From Sphingobacterium sp. ML3W (GTDB taxonomy: Bacteria; Bacteroidota; Bacteroidia; Sphingobacteriales; Sphingobacteriaceae), in NCBI RefSeq assembly GCF_000747525.1, contig NZ_CP009278.1:4278001-4342000 (forward strand): a DNA stretch of 64,000 nt. The letters run 5' to 3'. Numbering within the stretch: position 1 is the first letter of the stretch; every line of letters starts with the position of its first letter. Shown here piece by piece: positions 28,816 through 36,914 of the stretch. Under the pieces are notes generated by a model that made no database searches, was not told the DNA's origin, and saw nothing but the letters and a program-made list of their open reading frames with translations. The position numbers and the translations under genes are program-made.

Positions 28816-30207
28816 ATGTATAAGAAAAAAATATTCAATAAAAATATACTTCAGTGGTTTACCTCCATTGCAATCATAGTAGTTTTAATCTTTCAGTGTT
28901 ATTCGATGGTATCACAGTATGATTATTTATCAAAAACATTAAGTAGCTTATATGAGGAAGCACTTATTACTACTGTTGACAAATATCGGGCGATCCAGTT
29001 CAGTAAGTTGCCTAAAAAATCACAAGGTATTTCCCTAAAATATAATTTTGAGAATAAATCAGGATCTTCAATGGATTCTTTAATCAATACCGATGATTAT
29101 GTACTCCAACTACGTACTGAATCTGAGGAAGAAAAGCTAACTCCTGATCAGGTATTGTATAAAATCAACAGCTACGCAATCGCTAATGCTCCTTTTGATA
29201 TTACTGAATTGGATAGTATTATGTCTGAGGTCATGAAAGAAAAAGATATACTTTGTGACTATGATTTAATAGTCTATAGCTCGAAGGAAAGTAAAGAATT
29301 AGATGCTACAAACAGAAGTATATTTAATGAATCCTCATCTACCTATAGTACTTCTAAGAAGGAACTGGATATTACAAGAGATGTACAGATGTATTATGAA
29401 AACCCAGCTTCTATTATTTTCCAGAAAATGCTCTATTATCTTATGTTCTCTGCGATAGTTCTCATTGTGGTAATTTGGGCAGTTTATTATCAATGGCAGA
29501 TTATTCAGAAACAGAAAATGATAGAAACTGTCAGACAGGATTTTGTGGATAGTATGACACATGAGCTCAGACATCCGTTACAGGGCGCCCTGTCTGTTGC
29601 TGAAGTCATGGAAAATCCTTCCTTTATGGAAAGTCCAGAACGCAGATCAAAAGCTATTTCCCGTATAAAGACGAATCTTGATAATATAGATCAGCTTCTG
29701 GAGTCTATTGTGATAAAATCTTATTCAGAAGAATTATGGTTTGAACCGCAGTTAGAAGTTGGCAATTTACATGATGTCATAAATGAAGTCATAACCTCTT
29801 TCGCATTAAATTATATAAAAAGAGTAGATTTTGTAACTTACTTCGACGAAAACTTGACAGATGTAATTTTTGACCCCATTCATCTTCCTAATGCGATTAA
29901 AAATCTGATAGATAATTCAATAAAATACTCAAAAGAGAAAGTTAGGATTGAAATTTCTGTTATTCTAAAGGAGAAATGGATTCATATAACGGTCGGCGAT
30001 AATGGGCTGGGCGTTAAAGAAAAGGATCTTCCAAAGATATTCAAGAAATTTTATAAAATAGAACACTCAAAGAAAAATCACGGACTTGGGTTAGGTCTTA
30101 GCTATGTAGAATGGGTATGCAAAATGCACAAAGGAAATATAAATGTTGAGAGCAAATATAATGAAGGATCTAAATTTACTATATCTATACCATTTATCAA
30201 TGAATAA
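28816..30207 (+). CDS. Sensor histidine kinase of the peptide cluster
   Basis: The 463-residue protein has two transmembrane helices (about 12-31 and 205-228) that enclose a periplasmic sensor of about 170 residues without a family I recognise. The HisKA domain has the H-box SMTHELRHPLQ with His249. The ATPase domain has the N-box NAIKNLIDNSIKYS, DNGLGV, a phenylalanine box at IFKKFYKIEH and GLGLGLSYV. It should phosphorylate the response regulator encoded next, whose ATG overlaps its last codons by 8 bp. Divergent placement from the peptide operon suggests that it senses the secreted peptide or envelope damage caused by it. Confidence 0.88.
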   Translation: MYKKKIFNKNILQWFTSIAIIVVLIFQCYSMVSQYDYLSKTLSSLYEEALITTVDKYRAIQFSKLPKKSQGISLKYNFENKSGSSMDSLINTDDYVLQLRTESEEEKLTPDQVLYKINSYAIANAPFDITELDSIMSEVMKEKDILCDYDLIVYSSKESKELDATNRSIFNESSSTYSTSKKELDITRDVQMYYENPASIIFQKMLYYLMFSAIVLIVVIWAVYYQWQIIQKQKMIETVRQDFVDSMTHELRHPLQGALSVAEVMENPSFMESPERRSKAISRIKTNLDNIDQLLESIVIKSYSEELWFEPQLEVGNLHDVINEVITSFALNYIKRVDFVTYFDENLTDVIFDPIHLPNAIKNLIDNSIKYSKEKVRIEISVILKEKWIHITVGDNGLGVKEKDLPKIFKKFYKIEHSKKNHGLGLGLSYVEWVCKMHKGNINVESKYNEGSKFTISIPFINE

Positions 30208-30868
30208 GAAAATACTAATTGCCGAGAATAACTCAGATTTCTCGTATGTAGTTCAATGGCATTTTGAGCAAAAGGGATTCATTGTTCTCGAAACAAAGTC
30301 GGGACAGGAAGCTATTGAATTATTTGAGTCCGAAAGGCCAGATATTGTGCTGTTGGATATTAATCTGGATGATGAAGTTGATGGAAAAAAAGTTGCAAAA
30401 AAAATAAGAGATCAGGATAAATATACTCCAATCATTTTTATGAGCGGAGAAAGTAAATCTCCTGCTGATGTAGTTGAAGGGTTTGAAATCGGGTGTAATT
30501 TCTTCCTTAAAAAGCCTGTCGCAATGGAAGAAATCGAAGCTCATATCAACACAGCATTAAAATCTATGCCAAATCAAAAAGTTTTCAAATACGAAAAGTG
30601 CGATATCGTTCCAACTGAACGAGTAATCCGTTTCGGCAATAATCAACGAGAGTATTTATCAGATAAGGAGAGTAGAGTTTTAACTTTGTTGTGCGATTAT
30701 ATTTCAGTAACCGTAAGCTCGCTTAACATTCTTAAAAATGTCTGGAATGACGAATACATGGAAGAATCACTTCGAAATATTATAAGTTCTCTTCGCAAGA
30801 AACTCACGAATAAAGGGCTGAAAATTGAGACTGTAAAAAATAAAGGGTACCGTTTGGAAACAATATAA
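30200..30868 (+). CDS. OmpR-family response regulator of the peptide cluster
   Basis: Read from the ATG at 30200 (MNKKILIAENN), not the longer reading from 30143 that lies inside the kinase gene, it has 222 residues. A receiver domain (1-120) has phospho-acceptor Asp53 in VLLDINL, Ser in FMSGES and Lys in FLKKPV. A winged-helix DNA-binding domain (about 128-222) ends KNKGYRLETI. One residue of the acidic metal pair is Asn (IAENN instead of VDDD/VEDD), which may weaken Mg binding. It is translationally coupled to the kinase and probably controls the divergent peptide operon. Confidence 0.88.
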   Translation: MNKKILIAENNSDFSYVVQWHFEQKGFIVLETKSGQEAIELFESERPDIVLLDINLDDEVDGKKVAKKIRDQDKYTPIIFMSGESKSPADVVEGFEIGCNFFLKKPVAMEEIEAHINTALKSMPNQKVFKYEKCDIVPTERVIRFGNNQREYLSDKESRVLTLLCDYISVTVSSLNILKNVWNDEYMEESLRNIISSLRKKLTNKGLKIETVKNKGYRLETI

Positions 30869-30872
30869 AATT

Positions 30873-30925
30873 TAAAAAAAAAGAAGAATGAAAGGATTAC
30901 AATCCCCTTCCTTTCTTCTTTTTTT
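30873..30925. terminator. Imperfect bidirectional terminator between regulator and mobB
   Basis: An A-rich left arm (AAAAAAAAGAAGAATGAAAGG-like) pairs imperfectly with the T-rich right arm ending in TTCTTTTTTTT. The right arm encodes the Lys-rich end of MobB. Confidence 0.45.
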
Positions 30926-32159
30926 TCATACGCTTGGCAAACTGTTCTTCCTCGTTATCCTCGCCGTCTGCATCAGGTAGCAAACTGAATAATCCTAAAT
31001 CAGAAATATCCGAATGCTCTTTTGAAAGAATTTCAAAAAGGTCTTTTGTCGGTAGGTTTTCTATGTCATTTGCTTTGGAGACAGAGCTGACCTGTATCTT
31101 TAATTCGGGTTTATTTCCATTGTTCCACCACTCGTTAAACACATTAGCAGATAGGTTTCTGTCTAACTGTGAGCCGTTCCAAACGCTACGGCTTTCGTAG
31201 TCAATAAAGGTCATACCGTAAATTCGTCCTTCATTGTTTCTGCGTGTAATAGTATTAATACCTTGTTCTGTAAGTTGCTTTTTAAAATCTGTTTCGTTAC
31301 TTGTGGTATGTATGGCAAGCTCCACCGTATTTTTCAGAACAAACCTTACAGAGGTCGTTTTCATTTTCTCTTTGGACTGCTCAAAGTGTTTTTGCAGATG
31401 TGCAACGCCTGCATCTTTCCCGAAAAGTGATGCTTTGAACGGATTGCTTACCTTGTTTCCGTTCTCGTCCAATGCCACATAAACCAAACCGTTTATCCTC
31501 TGACCGTTCCGCTCGCCTTTGACTTCTTCTGCTGTGATGTTGAAAAGTGATAGTAAAGCATTGTAACTACCCATAGTAGAAAAGTTATAATACTTTGGTA
31601 GATACCGTACTACCGAAGCAATCTGACTTTTTATGTCGCCATTTTTATGATTTACAGGCTTGAAAACTTTATTGGCTTGTTTCTGCTCTTGTTCAGTTGC
31701 CTTTTTCATATTATATTTCTGTTCCAAATCCCGACAGATTGCCATTGAGCGTGGATGGTCGTAATCATCGGGTATTTTCTTTCCGTCAATACCTACACAA
31801 GTCGAAACAATGTGTATATGCGTTCGGTCAATATCCGTATGCTTGAAAACAATATAGGGCTGATTACCGTAACCCATACGCTCCATATACTCCTGTGCCA
31901 TTTCGGTAAACTGTTCATCGCTGACTTTATCTGAAGGATCTGGATTCAACGAAATATGCCGTACCGTCTTTTCCGTTTTGATATTTGCCGACAGGTACGG
32001 CTCAAAACACTTATTAAAATAGGCTACAGAATACCTGCCGTCGACCGTGTCGGGTATCTTGTTCAGTAATAAAACCGCTCCGTTTTCCGTTTCCACTTTC
32101 TGCTGATTGTACAAAATAGCTCCGTACATATTGCTTCCCTTTCCGATTTTTGCAATCAT
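30897..32159 (-). CDS. mobB: MobB-type relaxase
   Basis: The 420-residue protein is a relaxase/mobilization nuclease. It starts MIAKIGKGSNMYGAILYNQQKV and holds the metal-binding motif HTDIDRTHIHIVS (about residues 107-119), with an N-terminal Tyr (Tyr12 or Tyr17) as likely nucleophile. The C-terminus is Lys/Arg-rich. In CTnDOT-family elements MobB nicks oriT and pilots the strand through a helper's type IV channel. It follows mobA with a 4-bp gap. The coupling-protein gene (mobC) normally downstream is replaced by the peptide/two-component cargo. Confidence 0.9.
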   Translation of the reverse strand: MIAKIGKGSNMYGAILYNQQKVETENGAVLLLNKIPDTVDGRYSVAYFNKCFEPYLSANIKTEKTVRHISLNPDPSDKVSDEQFTEMAQEYMERMGYGNQPYIVFKHTDIDRTHIHIVSTCVGIDGKKIPDDYDHPRSMAICRDLEQKYNMKKATEQEQKQANKVFKPVNHKNGDIKSQIASVVRYLPKYYNFSTMGSYNALLSLFNITAEEVKGERNGQRINGLVYVALDENGNKVSNPFKASLFGKDAGVAHLQKHFEQSKEKMKTTSVRFVLKNTVELAIHTTSNETDFKKQLTEQGINTITRRNNEGRIYGMTFIDYESRSVWNGSQLDRNLSANVFNEWWNNGNKPELKIQVSSVSKANDIENLPTKDLFEILSKEHSDISDLGLFSLLPDADGEDNEEEQFAKRMKKKKKGRGL

Positions 32160-32163
32160 TTTT

Positions 32164-32598
32164 CTACTCTTTATTTAGATATTTTTTCTCAAATTCCTCG
32201 GTAAGAATTAAAACCTTTAGCAATAATTCTTTCATTTCTTTGCTATCCTTTTCTAATTTATAGAGGTATGCAGATGCTTTTTTATCCGAAAAATTGGTAT
32301 TCAAGAGCTTTACAACCTGATTGTAATTTGTTGCTATTCCTCTGAACTGTCCGAAAAATTTGGTCAATCCTGCGTGGTATTCTATCGCATCCATATCAAT
32401 TTTTACGGTCTTTACCGTCTTTTGAAAGATACAAGCCGTAATAAAATGTGCTGTAATCTTCATTCCCGACTGGTCAAAAAAGGCAAGAAACTTGGCGTTA
32501 TCCTCATCATTGAGGTTGAAGGAATACCGATGTACCGCAGGGTCAATCTTCGGTTTTCTTCCTGTCTTTTTAATCTGATTTCTGTTTTTCTCTTCCAT
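32164..32598 (-). CDS. mobA: MobA-type relaxosome accessory protein
   Basis: This 144-residue, basic protein starts EEKNRNQIKKTGRKPKIDPAVHRYSF. It is followed by a ribbon-helix-helix-like region (NLNDEDNAKFLAFFDQSG) and a helical C-terminus (LTKFFGQFRGIATNYNQVVKLLN), matching the MobA/MobC accessory proteins of Bacteroidota elements. It should bind oriT and help MobB. It is the first gene of the mobilization unit, and the 546 bp upstream are hairpin-rich and likely contain oriT. Confidence 0.85.
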   Translation of the reverse strand: MEEKNRNQIKKTGRKPKIDPAVHRYSFNLNDEDNAKFLAFFDQSGMKITAHFITACIFQKTVKTVKIDMDAIEYHAGLTKFFGQFRGIATNYNQVVKLLNTNFSDKKASAYLYKLEKDSKEMKELLLKVLILTEEFEKKYLNKE

Positions 32599-33144
32599 AA
32601 TAATCCATTTTAATTTTTAAACAAACGGGCGACTTCGGAGCCGTTTCCAGCCCCCTGCAAGGGCAAGTGCTTTTGAGGTGCCGAAATTCATTTCGAGTAC
32701 CTTAAAAGATAACTTGCTCTGAACAGGAGTTCAGAAAATCCGTTTTGCAAACGGATTGGAGTTAGCAGGGAAAACCCATCGCTTCCATTACAAATTTCGG
32801 CAAGACTATTTGAATAACAGTGGTTTATAACCACGACAATGAACGCCAAATGCTACCTCTGAGTGCCACCCTAACGTAGATTGGGACTGCTTTTACTTCC
32901 TTTGCATATAGTTAGCTGGCTGATTGGTTATATCCTTAATTAAATAACTAATCAACATCAATCCCGATAGCAAATCAGCGTGACTGATAGCAGGCTAATT
33001 GCAGTTTTTTTGGTTAGTGGAACGGCTAATTAAGCGTATGCAAGTGCATCGGCAGATATGTTGTTACATAGGTGCAACAGTACATACAGCTGACTGTTTA
33101 ACTAACTAAACAGCTAATTGTAGATAACATTAAAAAGTAGCGAT
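32599..33144. other. Non-coding, hairpin-rich region: probable oriT and control region
   Basis: No reading frame is supported. It contains nested and tandem perfect stems: GCAAGT/ACTTGC (32663-32668/32712-32717) enclosing TTTTGAGGT/ACCTTAAAA and CGAAAT/ATTTCG; CTGAAC/GTTCAG (32719-32734); AATCCGTTT/AAACGGATT (32737-32757); GTGGTT/AACCAC (32820-32834); and CTGTTTA/TAAACAG (33094-33113). Such arrays next to mobA are expected for a transfer origin; part may act as mobA leader RNA. The nick site is not identified. A 14-bp repeat lies at 32837-32850. Confidence 0.55.
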
Positions 33145-33639
33145 ATGATACACGAAGAAAACAAAAATCAAAAACCCGAGACGGAAGATTTTTCTATTGA
33201 AAATTTCCTAACCGATGAAAGGAAACAACCTTTGACGGAACAACAAGCAGTAACACATCGGGAAGATTTTGCCAAACCCAAAGTAGATGAGGAAGCCATC
33301 ATGCGTGTAATGGCAGGCGAAGAACCCGAGGAAACAGCAACGGAACAAACCAAACCGTCAGCGAACAGCACGAAAAAAAGTACCTCCAAGCCAAAGAAGC
33401 TGACCAAAGAGGACTACTGCGGACAGTTCTTTAAAATTCCTACCACAACGGCAAGCAAGGGCAAATCGGTCTATGTACGGCAGGAGCACCACGATACATT
33501 CAGCAGGCTTACAAGCATTATGGGTATGGACAAACTGACTATCTATGCGTATCTCGACAACATTATCGAATACCACTTTCAGGAGTTCGGAGAATTGATT
33601 AGCGAAATCTATAACGAAAAACACAAACCGTTGTTCTGA
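33145..33639 (+). CDS. DUF3408 protein of CTnDOT-family elements
   Basis: The 164-residue protein has a long charged, low-complexity N-terminal half (Glu/Lys/Thr-rich, about 1-95). The conserved C-terminal domain (YVRQEHHDTFSRLTSIMGMDKLTIYAYLDNIIEYHFQEF) is recognisable as DUF3408, with a ribbon-helix-helix-like look. In complete elements these genes follow parA near the transfer operon. Here parA and the tra genes are missing. It may help relaxosome or partition functions; the exact role is unknown. Confidence 0.8.
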   Translation: MIHEENKNQKPETEDFSIENFLTDERKQPLTEQQAVTHREDFAKPKVDEEAIMRVMAGEEPEETATEQTKPSANSTKKSTSKPKKLTKEDYCGQFFKIPTTTASKGKSVYVRQEHHDTFSRLTSIMGMDKLTIYAYLDNIIEYHFQEFGELISEIYNEKHKPLF

Positions 33640-33780
33640 TAACGGTTTTGTAGGCAAAGAGCAATATAATCTTTTGGATATTCCTCGCTGATTGTGCCAA
33701 TGAACGCCAAACAGTGCCACTGACTACCGCTTTGGGCAAAGGCTTCGGTTTCGGGATTAAATTCCCGAAAAACGAAAATT

Positions 33781-34470
33781 ATGTTGCACAAAGAAACAGT
33801 CAGCAGTGAGATGTGGGAACTTCTCCAAAAGCTGATGAAAGATGAAATGCTGAAAGATTATTTTTTAGTGGGCGGAACTGCTCTCGCTTTGCGATTGGGA
33901 CATCGATTAAGTATTGATATTGACCTGTTCAGTAGGAAAACATTTGACCAGAACGCAATGTTTAAATATCTTGAAAAAACGTATGGAGCCGAATTGGTGG
34001 AAGAAGGTCTTTTCAATAATACGGTTTTGAGTTTTATAGGCAATATAAAAGTTGATATTATAACTCACAATTATCCGCTGGTGGCTCCTGTGGAAATTAA
34101 TGACGGGGTCAGAATGGTATCAAATTATGACATCGGTGCAATGAAACTCCATGCAATTCATCAGACAGGTGACAGGTATAAAGATTTTGTGGATATGGCA
34201 TTCTTACTTGAGCATGCTCCATTAAAAAATTATCTGGACAGTTATCACCAGAAGTATAACCAAGATCCTTATTGGGCATGTGTCGGTCTAAAAACCTATG
34301 ATAGACTTGAATCTCTTAAGGGTGTTGGTATATTAAAGGGGAAAGAAAAAACCTTTAACGAGGTAAAAGCTATTCTGGAACAAGCCCTAAAAATCCCTTT
34401 GCAAAGAGTTGAATTACTGAAACAAAAAGACATACCAAAAATGACTAAAAAACCCAGATTTAGAAGGTAA
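33781..34470 (+). CDS. AbiEii/AbiGii-family nucleotidyltransferase toxin
   Basis: The 229-residue protein carries the nucleotidyltransferase motif YFLVGGTALALRLGHRLSIDIDLF, with Gly31-Gly32 and Asp46/Asp48, and a third acidic position in KVDIITH, as in AbiEii toxins. These transfer nucleotides to targets such as tRNA and arrest growth or phage infection. The usual upstream AbiEi antitoxin with an HTH is absent. Instead two related small genes lie directly downstream (49-bp gap). It sits in the element between transfer and integration genes, a typical place for a stabilising or defence cassette. Confidence 0.85.
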   Translation: MLHKETVSSEMWELLQKLMKDEMLKDYFLVGGTALALRLGHRLSIDIDLFSRKTFDQNAMFKYLEKTYGAELVEEGLFNNTVLSFIGNIKVDIITHNYPLVAPVEINDGVRMVSNYDIGAMKLHAIHQTGDRYKDFVDMAFLLEHAPLKNYLDSYHQKYNQDPYWACVGLKTYDRLESLKGVGILKGKEKTFNEVKAILEQALKIPLQRVELLKQKDIPKMTKKPRFRR

Positions 34471-34519
34471 TCATATTGAAAATCAGTATATTTGTATATC
34501 TGTAAATAATCGTAATGAC

Positions 34520-34828
34520 ATGGGGGAAATTATAGTAAAGAGACCAGATCTGCACCCTAAATTCTTTTGGGATTTCAGGTATGATGAAATTGAATGGGAA
34601 GCCTATAAAATGGTTATAGCCCGTATCATAGAACGTGGTGGTCAGGAAGAAATTGATGAGCTTGTCCGATATTATGGCTACAATAAAGTATTTAAGGCTA
34701 TCCGTGACGAAATTTACTTCTTGCCTAATTATGCAATTGATAAGGCTCTGAAATTTTTTCCAGAACTCAAAAAGGAAGAAATGTACTGTTATCTGAACCG
34801 TAAGGATAAACCTTACCATTGGATATAA
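34520..34828 (+). CDS. Small AbiEii-associated protein, copy 1 (DUF6922-like, putative antitoxin)
   Basis: The 102-residue protein has the pattern FFWDFRYDEIEW, then YKMVIARIIERGGQEEIDEL and VRYYG, and ends FFPELKKEEMYCYLNRKDKP. I associate this with the small DUF6922-type proteins often next to AbiEii toxins; that name is from memory. It probably folds as a helical bundle with a HTH-like centre. It follows the toxin gene and is followed after 18 bp by a close paralogue. Antitoxin function is an inference from position. Confidence 0.65.
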   Translation: MGEIIVKRPDLHPKFFWDFRYDEIEWEAYKMVIARIIERGGQEEIDELVRYYGYNKVFKAIRDEIYFLPNYAIDKALKFFPELKKEEMYCYLNRKDKPYHWI

Positions 34829-34846
34829 ATCCACAATTTTCAAACG

Positions 34847-35161
34847 ATGGGGTTAAATAATGACAGAGACATTCCAAATCTTGACCGAGTATTTTTTTGG
34901 GATTTCGACATCGAAGCAATGAACTTTAAGAAAGCCTACAAGACTATTATAGCCCGTATCATAGAACGTGGCGGTCAAAATGAAATTGACGAGCTTGTCC
35001 GATATTATGGTCACAGCAAAGTAATCACGGTTATCCGTGACGAAATTTACTTCTTGCCCAATTATGCAATTGATAGGGCATTGAGGTTCTTCCCAGAACT
35101 CAAAAAGGAAGAAATGTACTGCTACCTGAACCGTAAGGACAAGCCTTACCATTGGATATAA
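34847..35161 (+). CDS. Small AbiEii-associated protein, copy 2 (tandem paralogue)
   Basis: This 104-residue protein repeats the preceding gene. Its last 80 or so residues are nearly identical (IIARIIERGGQNEIDELVRY; identical ending from FFPELKKEEM onward), while the N-terminal 25 residues differ (LNNDRDIPNLDRVFFWDFDIEAMNFKKA). A recent tandem duplication followed by divergence of the front end is the simplest reading. Two antitoxins with different N-termini could bind the same toxin but different operators or partners. Confidence 0.65.
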   Translation: MGLNNDRDIPNLDRVFFWDFDIEAMNFKKAYKTIIARIIERGGQNEIDELVRYYGHSKVITVIRDEIYFLPNYAIDRALRFFPELKKEEMYCYLNRKDKPYHWI

Positions 35162-35773
35162 ATTACAATATTAAAATCTTATAGAGGGATAGGTTGAGAA
35201 ATCAGCCTATTTTTTTTGTTATCCAACAGCTTAATAGTTCCGTTCAAAAGACACAATAAATATCCTGCTTATCTGATTATGGTTCTTGGTCTAGCCCCCC
35301 CCTCTAAAAAATTGTTTCCAAAACAAAAAAAAAGAAAAAAAAGAAAGCCATTTTAATAAGGCGGACAGGTGGAAAAACCAAAAGGAAACGGAATAAGTCC
35401 CGAAGGGTGGCGGGCAACACAGCAATTCGGCGAAGCCACCTTATTTGCCCTGCCATTATGCCGTAAGCTTTTGGTTGGGTGGTGCGGTGGCTGTCCGCCT
35501 TATCTTTGCTACCTTTTTATTCTTTTTAATCCATTCCAATCAAAGAAAGGATACTAAAAACACGTATGGGCTAAGGATTGGGTGTTTTTGGTATGCTTTC
35601 CTTTATCCGTACAAAACTCTTTAAATGTGTGGAGATTTGCGAGGGAAATTTACAGTGTTTTGAGGATTATTTTGCCTTTTATATTGTACCAACACAAGCC
35701 AAAGACTGCCACATAATGCCAAATGAAAACAACGCATATCCCTGTGTTTTATATTGGGCAAAATTTTGAACCT
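35162..35773. other. 612-bp region without a supported gene
   Basis: It contains C-rich and A-rich runs (35297-35345), the folded element at 35356-35503 and spacer. Short open frames here (35369-35557 and 35578-35769) have unusual composition and overlap the folded element or the next gene, so I do not call them. Confidence 0.5.
35356..35503. ncRNA. Candidate structured RNA (or folded single-strand DNA element)
   Basis: Successive arms nest exactly: ATAAGGCGGACAG/CTGTCCGCCTTAT (35356-35368/35491-35503), AACCAAAAG/CTTTTGGTT (35376-35384/35468-35476), ACGG-ATAA/TTAT-CCGT (35388-35396/35456-35464, one A-G mismatch), and GGC+GGGCAA/TTGCCC+GCC (35409-35417/35445-35454, one bulged T). Inside, the hairpin GGC-GAA-GCC can alternatively form GGTGGC/GCCACC (35406-35411/35435-35440). 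More than 35 pairs form one long rod of about 148 nt. The strand cannot be told because the pairs are Watson-Crick. I recognise no Rfam family. Confidence 0.6.
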
Positions 35774-36142
35774 ATGGCACAAAAAGCAACCACCGACAAA
35801 GAGCAATCTGAGAAAAAAAAGAATACATCTTTTATGCAGCTCGATAAACACAGCGACCCGATTTCCAATTTCATCGCCAACTTTAAACGTCAGTTCAGGG
35901 AAGCAAAAGGCTTAATAGATTGGCGAAAGCTGTTCAGAGGGAAACGTGCAGAGCAACAAAAACAACCAGCCGAACCTGAAAGCATCATTGGTGCTACAAA
36001 AACGGTTATCCGTTCGGATTTTAAAAACGATGAGAAAAGTCAGACCATCCAGACCAATAAGAAGCTTGATTTAAAAATGGACAATGCAATCAAACCACAA
36101 CAAGTTCGCCCAAAAAGCAATAAACCAAAATTGGGATTATAG
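35774..36142 (+). CDS. Hypothetical element protein, hydrophilic
   Basis: From the ATG at 35774 the product has 122 residues and starts MAQKATTDKEQ. It is highly charged (Lys, Gln, Glu, Asp) with a short conserved-looking core (SFMQLDKHSDPISNFIANFK) and a basic tail. There is no signal peptide or membrane helix. Similar small proteins lie just upstream of the excisionase-like HTH genes in Bacteroidota elements, but I cannot name a family. The reading frame could also begin at 35723. Confidence 0.5.
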   Translation: MAQKATTDKEQSEKKKNTSFMQLDKHSDPISNFIANFKRQFREAKGLIDWRKLFRGKRAEQQKQPAEPESIIGATKTVIRSDFKNDEKSQTIQTNKKLDLKMDNAIKPQQVRPKSNKPKLGL

Positions 36143-36242
36143 TCAAGTATTTGGCATCTGTACGCCAAATACCGCCATTGAAAGCAACATTACAATGACC
36201 TATGTGAATAGCTTCTATTTTCGAGGTTTAAATGATGCAGAT

Positions 36243-36539
36243 ATGGAAATAACGGTTTTAGACATTCAGATTTTGAAAGCATTGCACAGGGAAGTAAAGG
36301 AGGTTTCCGTATTGATTAAGGAAATGACTGCACCCTACAAAGCACTGCAACAGGCAACGAAATGGCTCGACCATCAGGAAGCCTGCCAACTGCTGAACAT
36401 CAGCAAACGGACATTGCAGACATACAGGGCAAAAGGCATTCTTGGGGCAACGCAAATCAATCGGAAAACGTATTTCAGATTATCCGAAGTGGAATTACTT
36501 ATGCAGGGAGAGCGAACATTAAAAAAGCAAAAGAAATGA
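36243..36539 (+). CDS. Helix-turn-helix protein, excisionase-like (first of two)
   Basis: Read from the ATG at 36243 (MEITVLDIQIL), the 98-residue protein has an N-terminal helix and a MerR/excisionase-type winged HTH in WLDHQEACQLLNISKRTLQTYRAKG and RKTYFRLSEVELLM. Such proteins bind att-site or promoter DNA and act as recombination directionality factors or rteC-linked regulators in CTnDOT-type elements. An in-frame ATG at 36195 is possible. It overlaps the next gene by 4 bp (ATGA). Confidence 0.8.
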   Translation: MEITVLDIQILKALHREVKEVSVLIKEMTAPYKALQQATKWLDHQEACQLLNISKRTLQTYRAKGILGATQINRKTYFRLSEVELLMQGERTLKKQKK

Positions 36540-36817
36540 AACAGATTGGAAATTCAAACGAGGATATGCTTGTCTTGCTCGAAGCTGTGGTAGGCATCAA
36601 AAATGAACTGCTGTATATCAGGGAATATTTCCACCCATTACTAAAAGGGGAAATTTACCTTTCAGGCGAACAGGTTTGCGAAATGCTTCACGTCAGCAAA
36701 CGAACGTTGCAACAGTACAGGGATGACGGACTGATACCGTTTATCAAGCTCGAACGGAAAATCCTTTTCCGTGAAAGCGATATTATCAGGGTATTGGAAG
36801 ATAACTACCAGCGTTAG
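36536..36817 (+). CDS. Helix-turn-helix protein, excisionase-like (second of two)
   Basis: From the ATG at 36536, which overlaps the preceding stop codon, the product has 93 residues. The HTH reads YLSGEQVCEMLHVSKRTLQQYRDDG and is followed by the wing IKLERKILFRESDIIRVLE. It is paralogous to its neighbour (shared VSKRTLQxYR). Paired genes of this kind sit beside the integrase in many Bacteroidota elements and probably control excision together. The converging integrase gene begins its 3' end about 100 bp downstream. Confidence 0.82.
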   Translation: MKQIGNSNEDMLVLLEAVVGIKNELLYIREYFHPLLKGEIYLSGEQVCEMLHVSKRTLQQYRDDGLIPFIKLERKILFRESDIIRVLEDNYQR

Positions 36818-36914
36818 CCGATTGTCTGAAACTGAAACTGTATCGGTCAATTAAAGAAACAGCCCACTGCATAAGCGGTGGGCTGTGGTGTTTTTAAGGA
36901 ATTGTGATATAATG

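Noticed and set aside
35369-35557. 62-aa frame with a Cys/Pro-rich end
   Set aside because: It lies across the nested stems of the folded element at 35356-35503, which explain the sequence better.
35578-35769. 63-aa frame before the hydrophilic element gene
   Set aside because: It overlaps the next gene region, has no recognisable domain and no conserved look.
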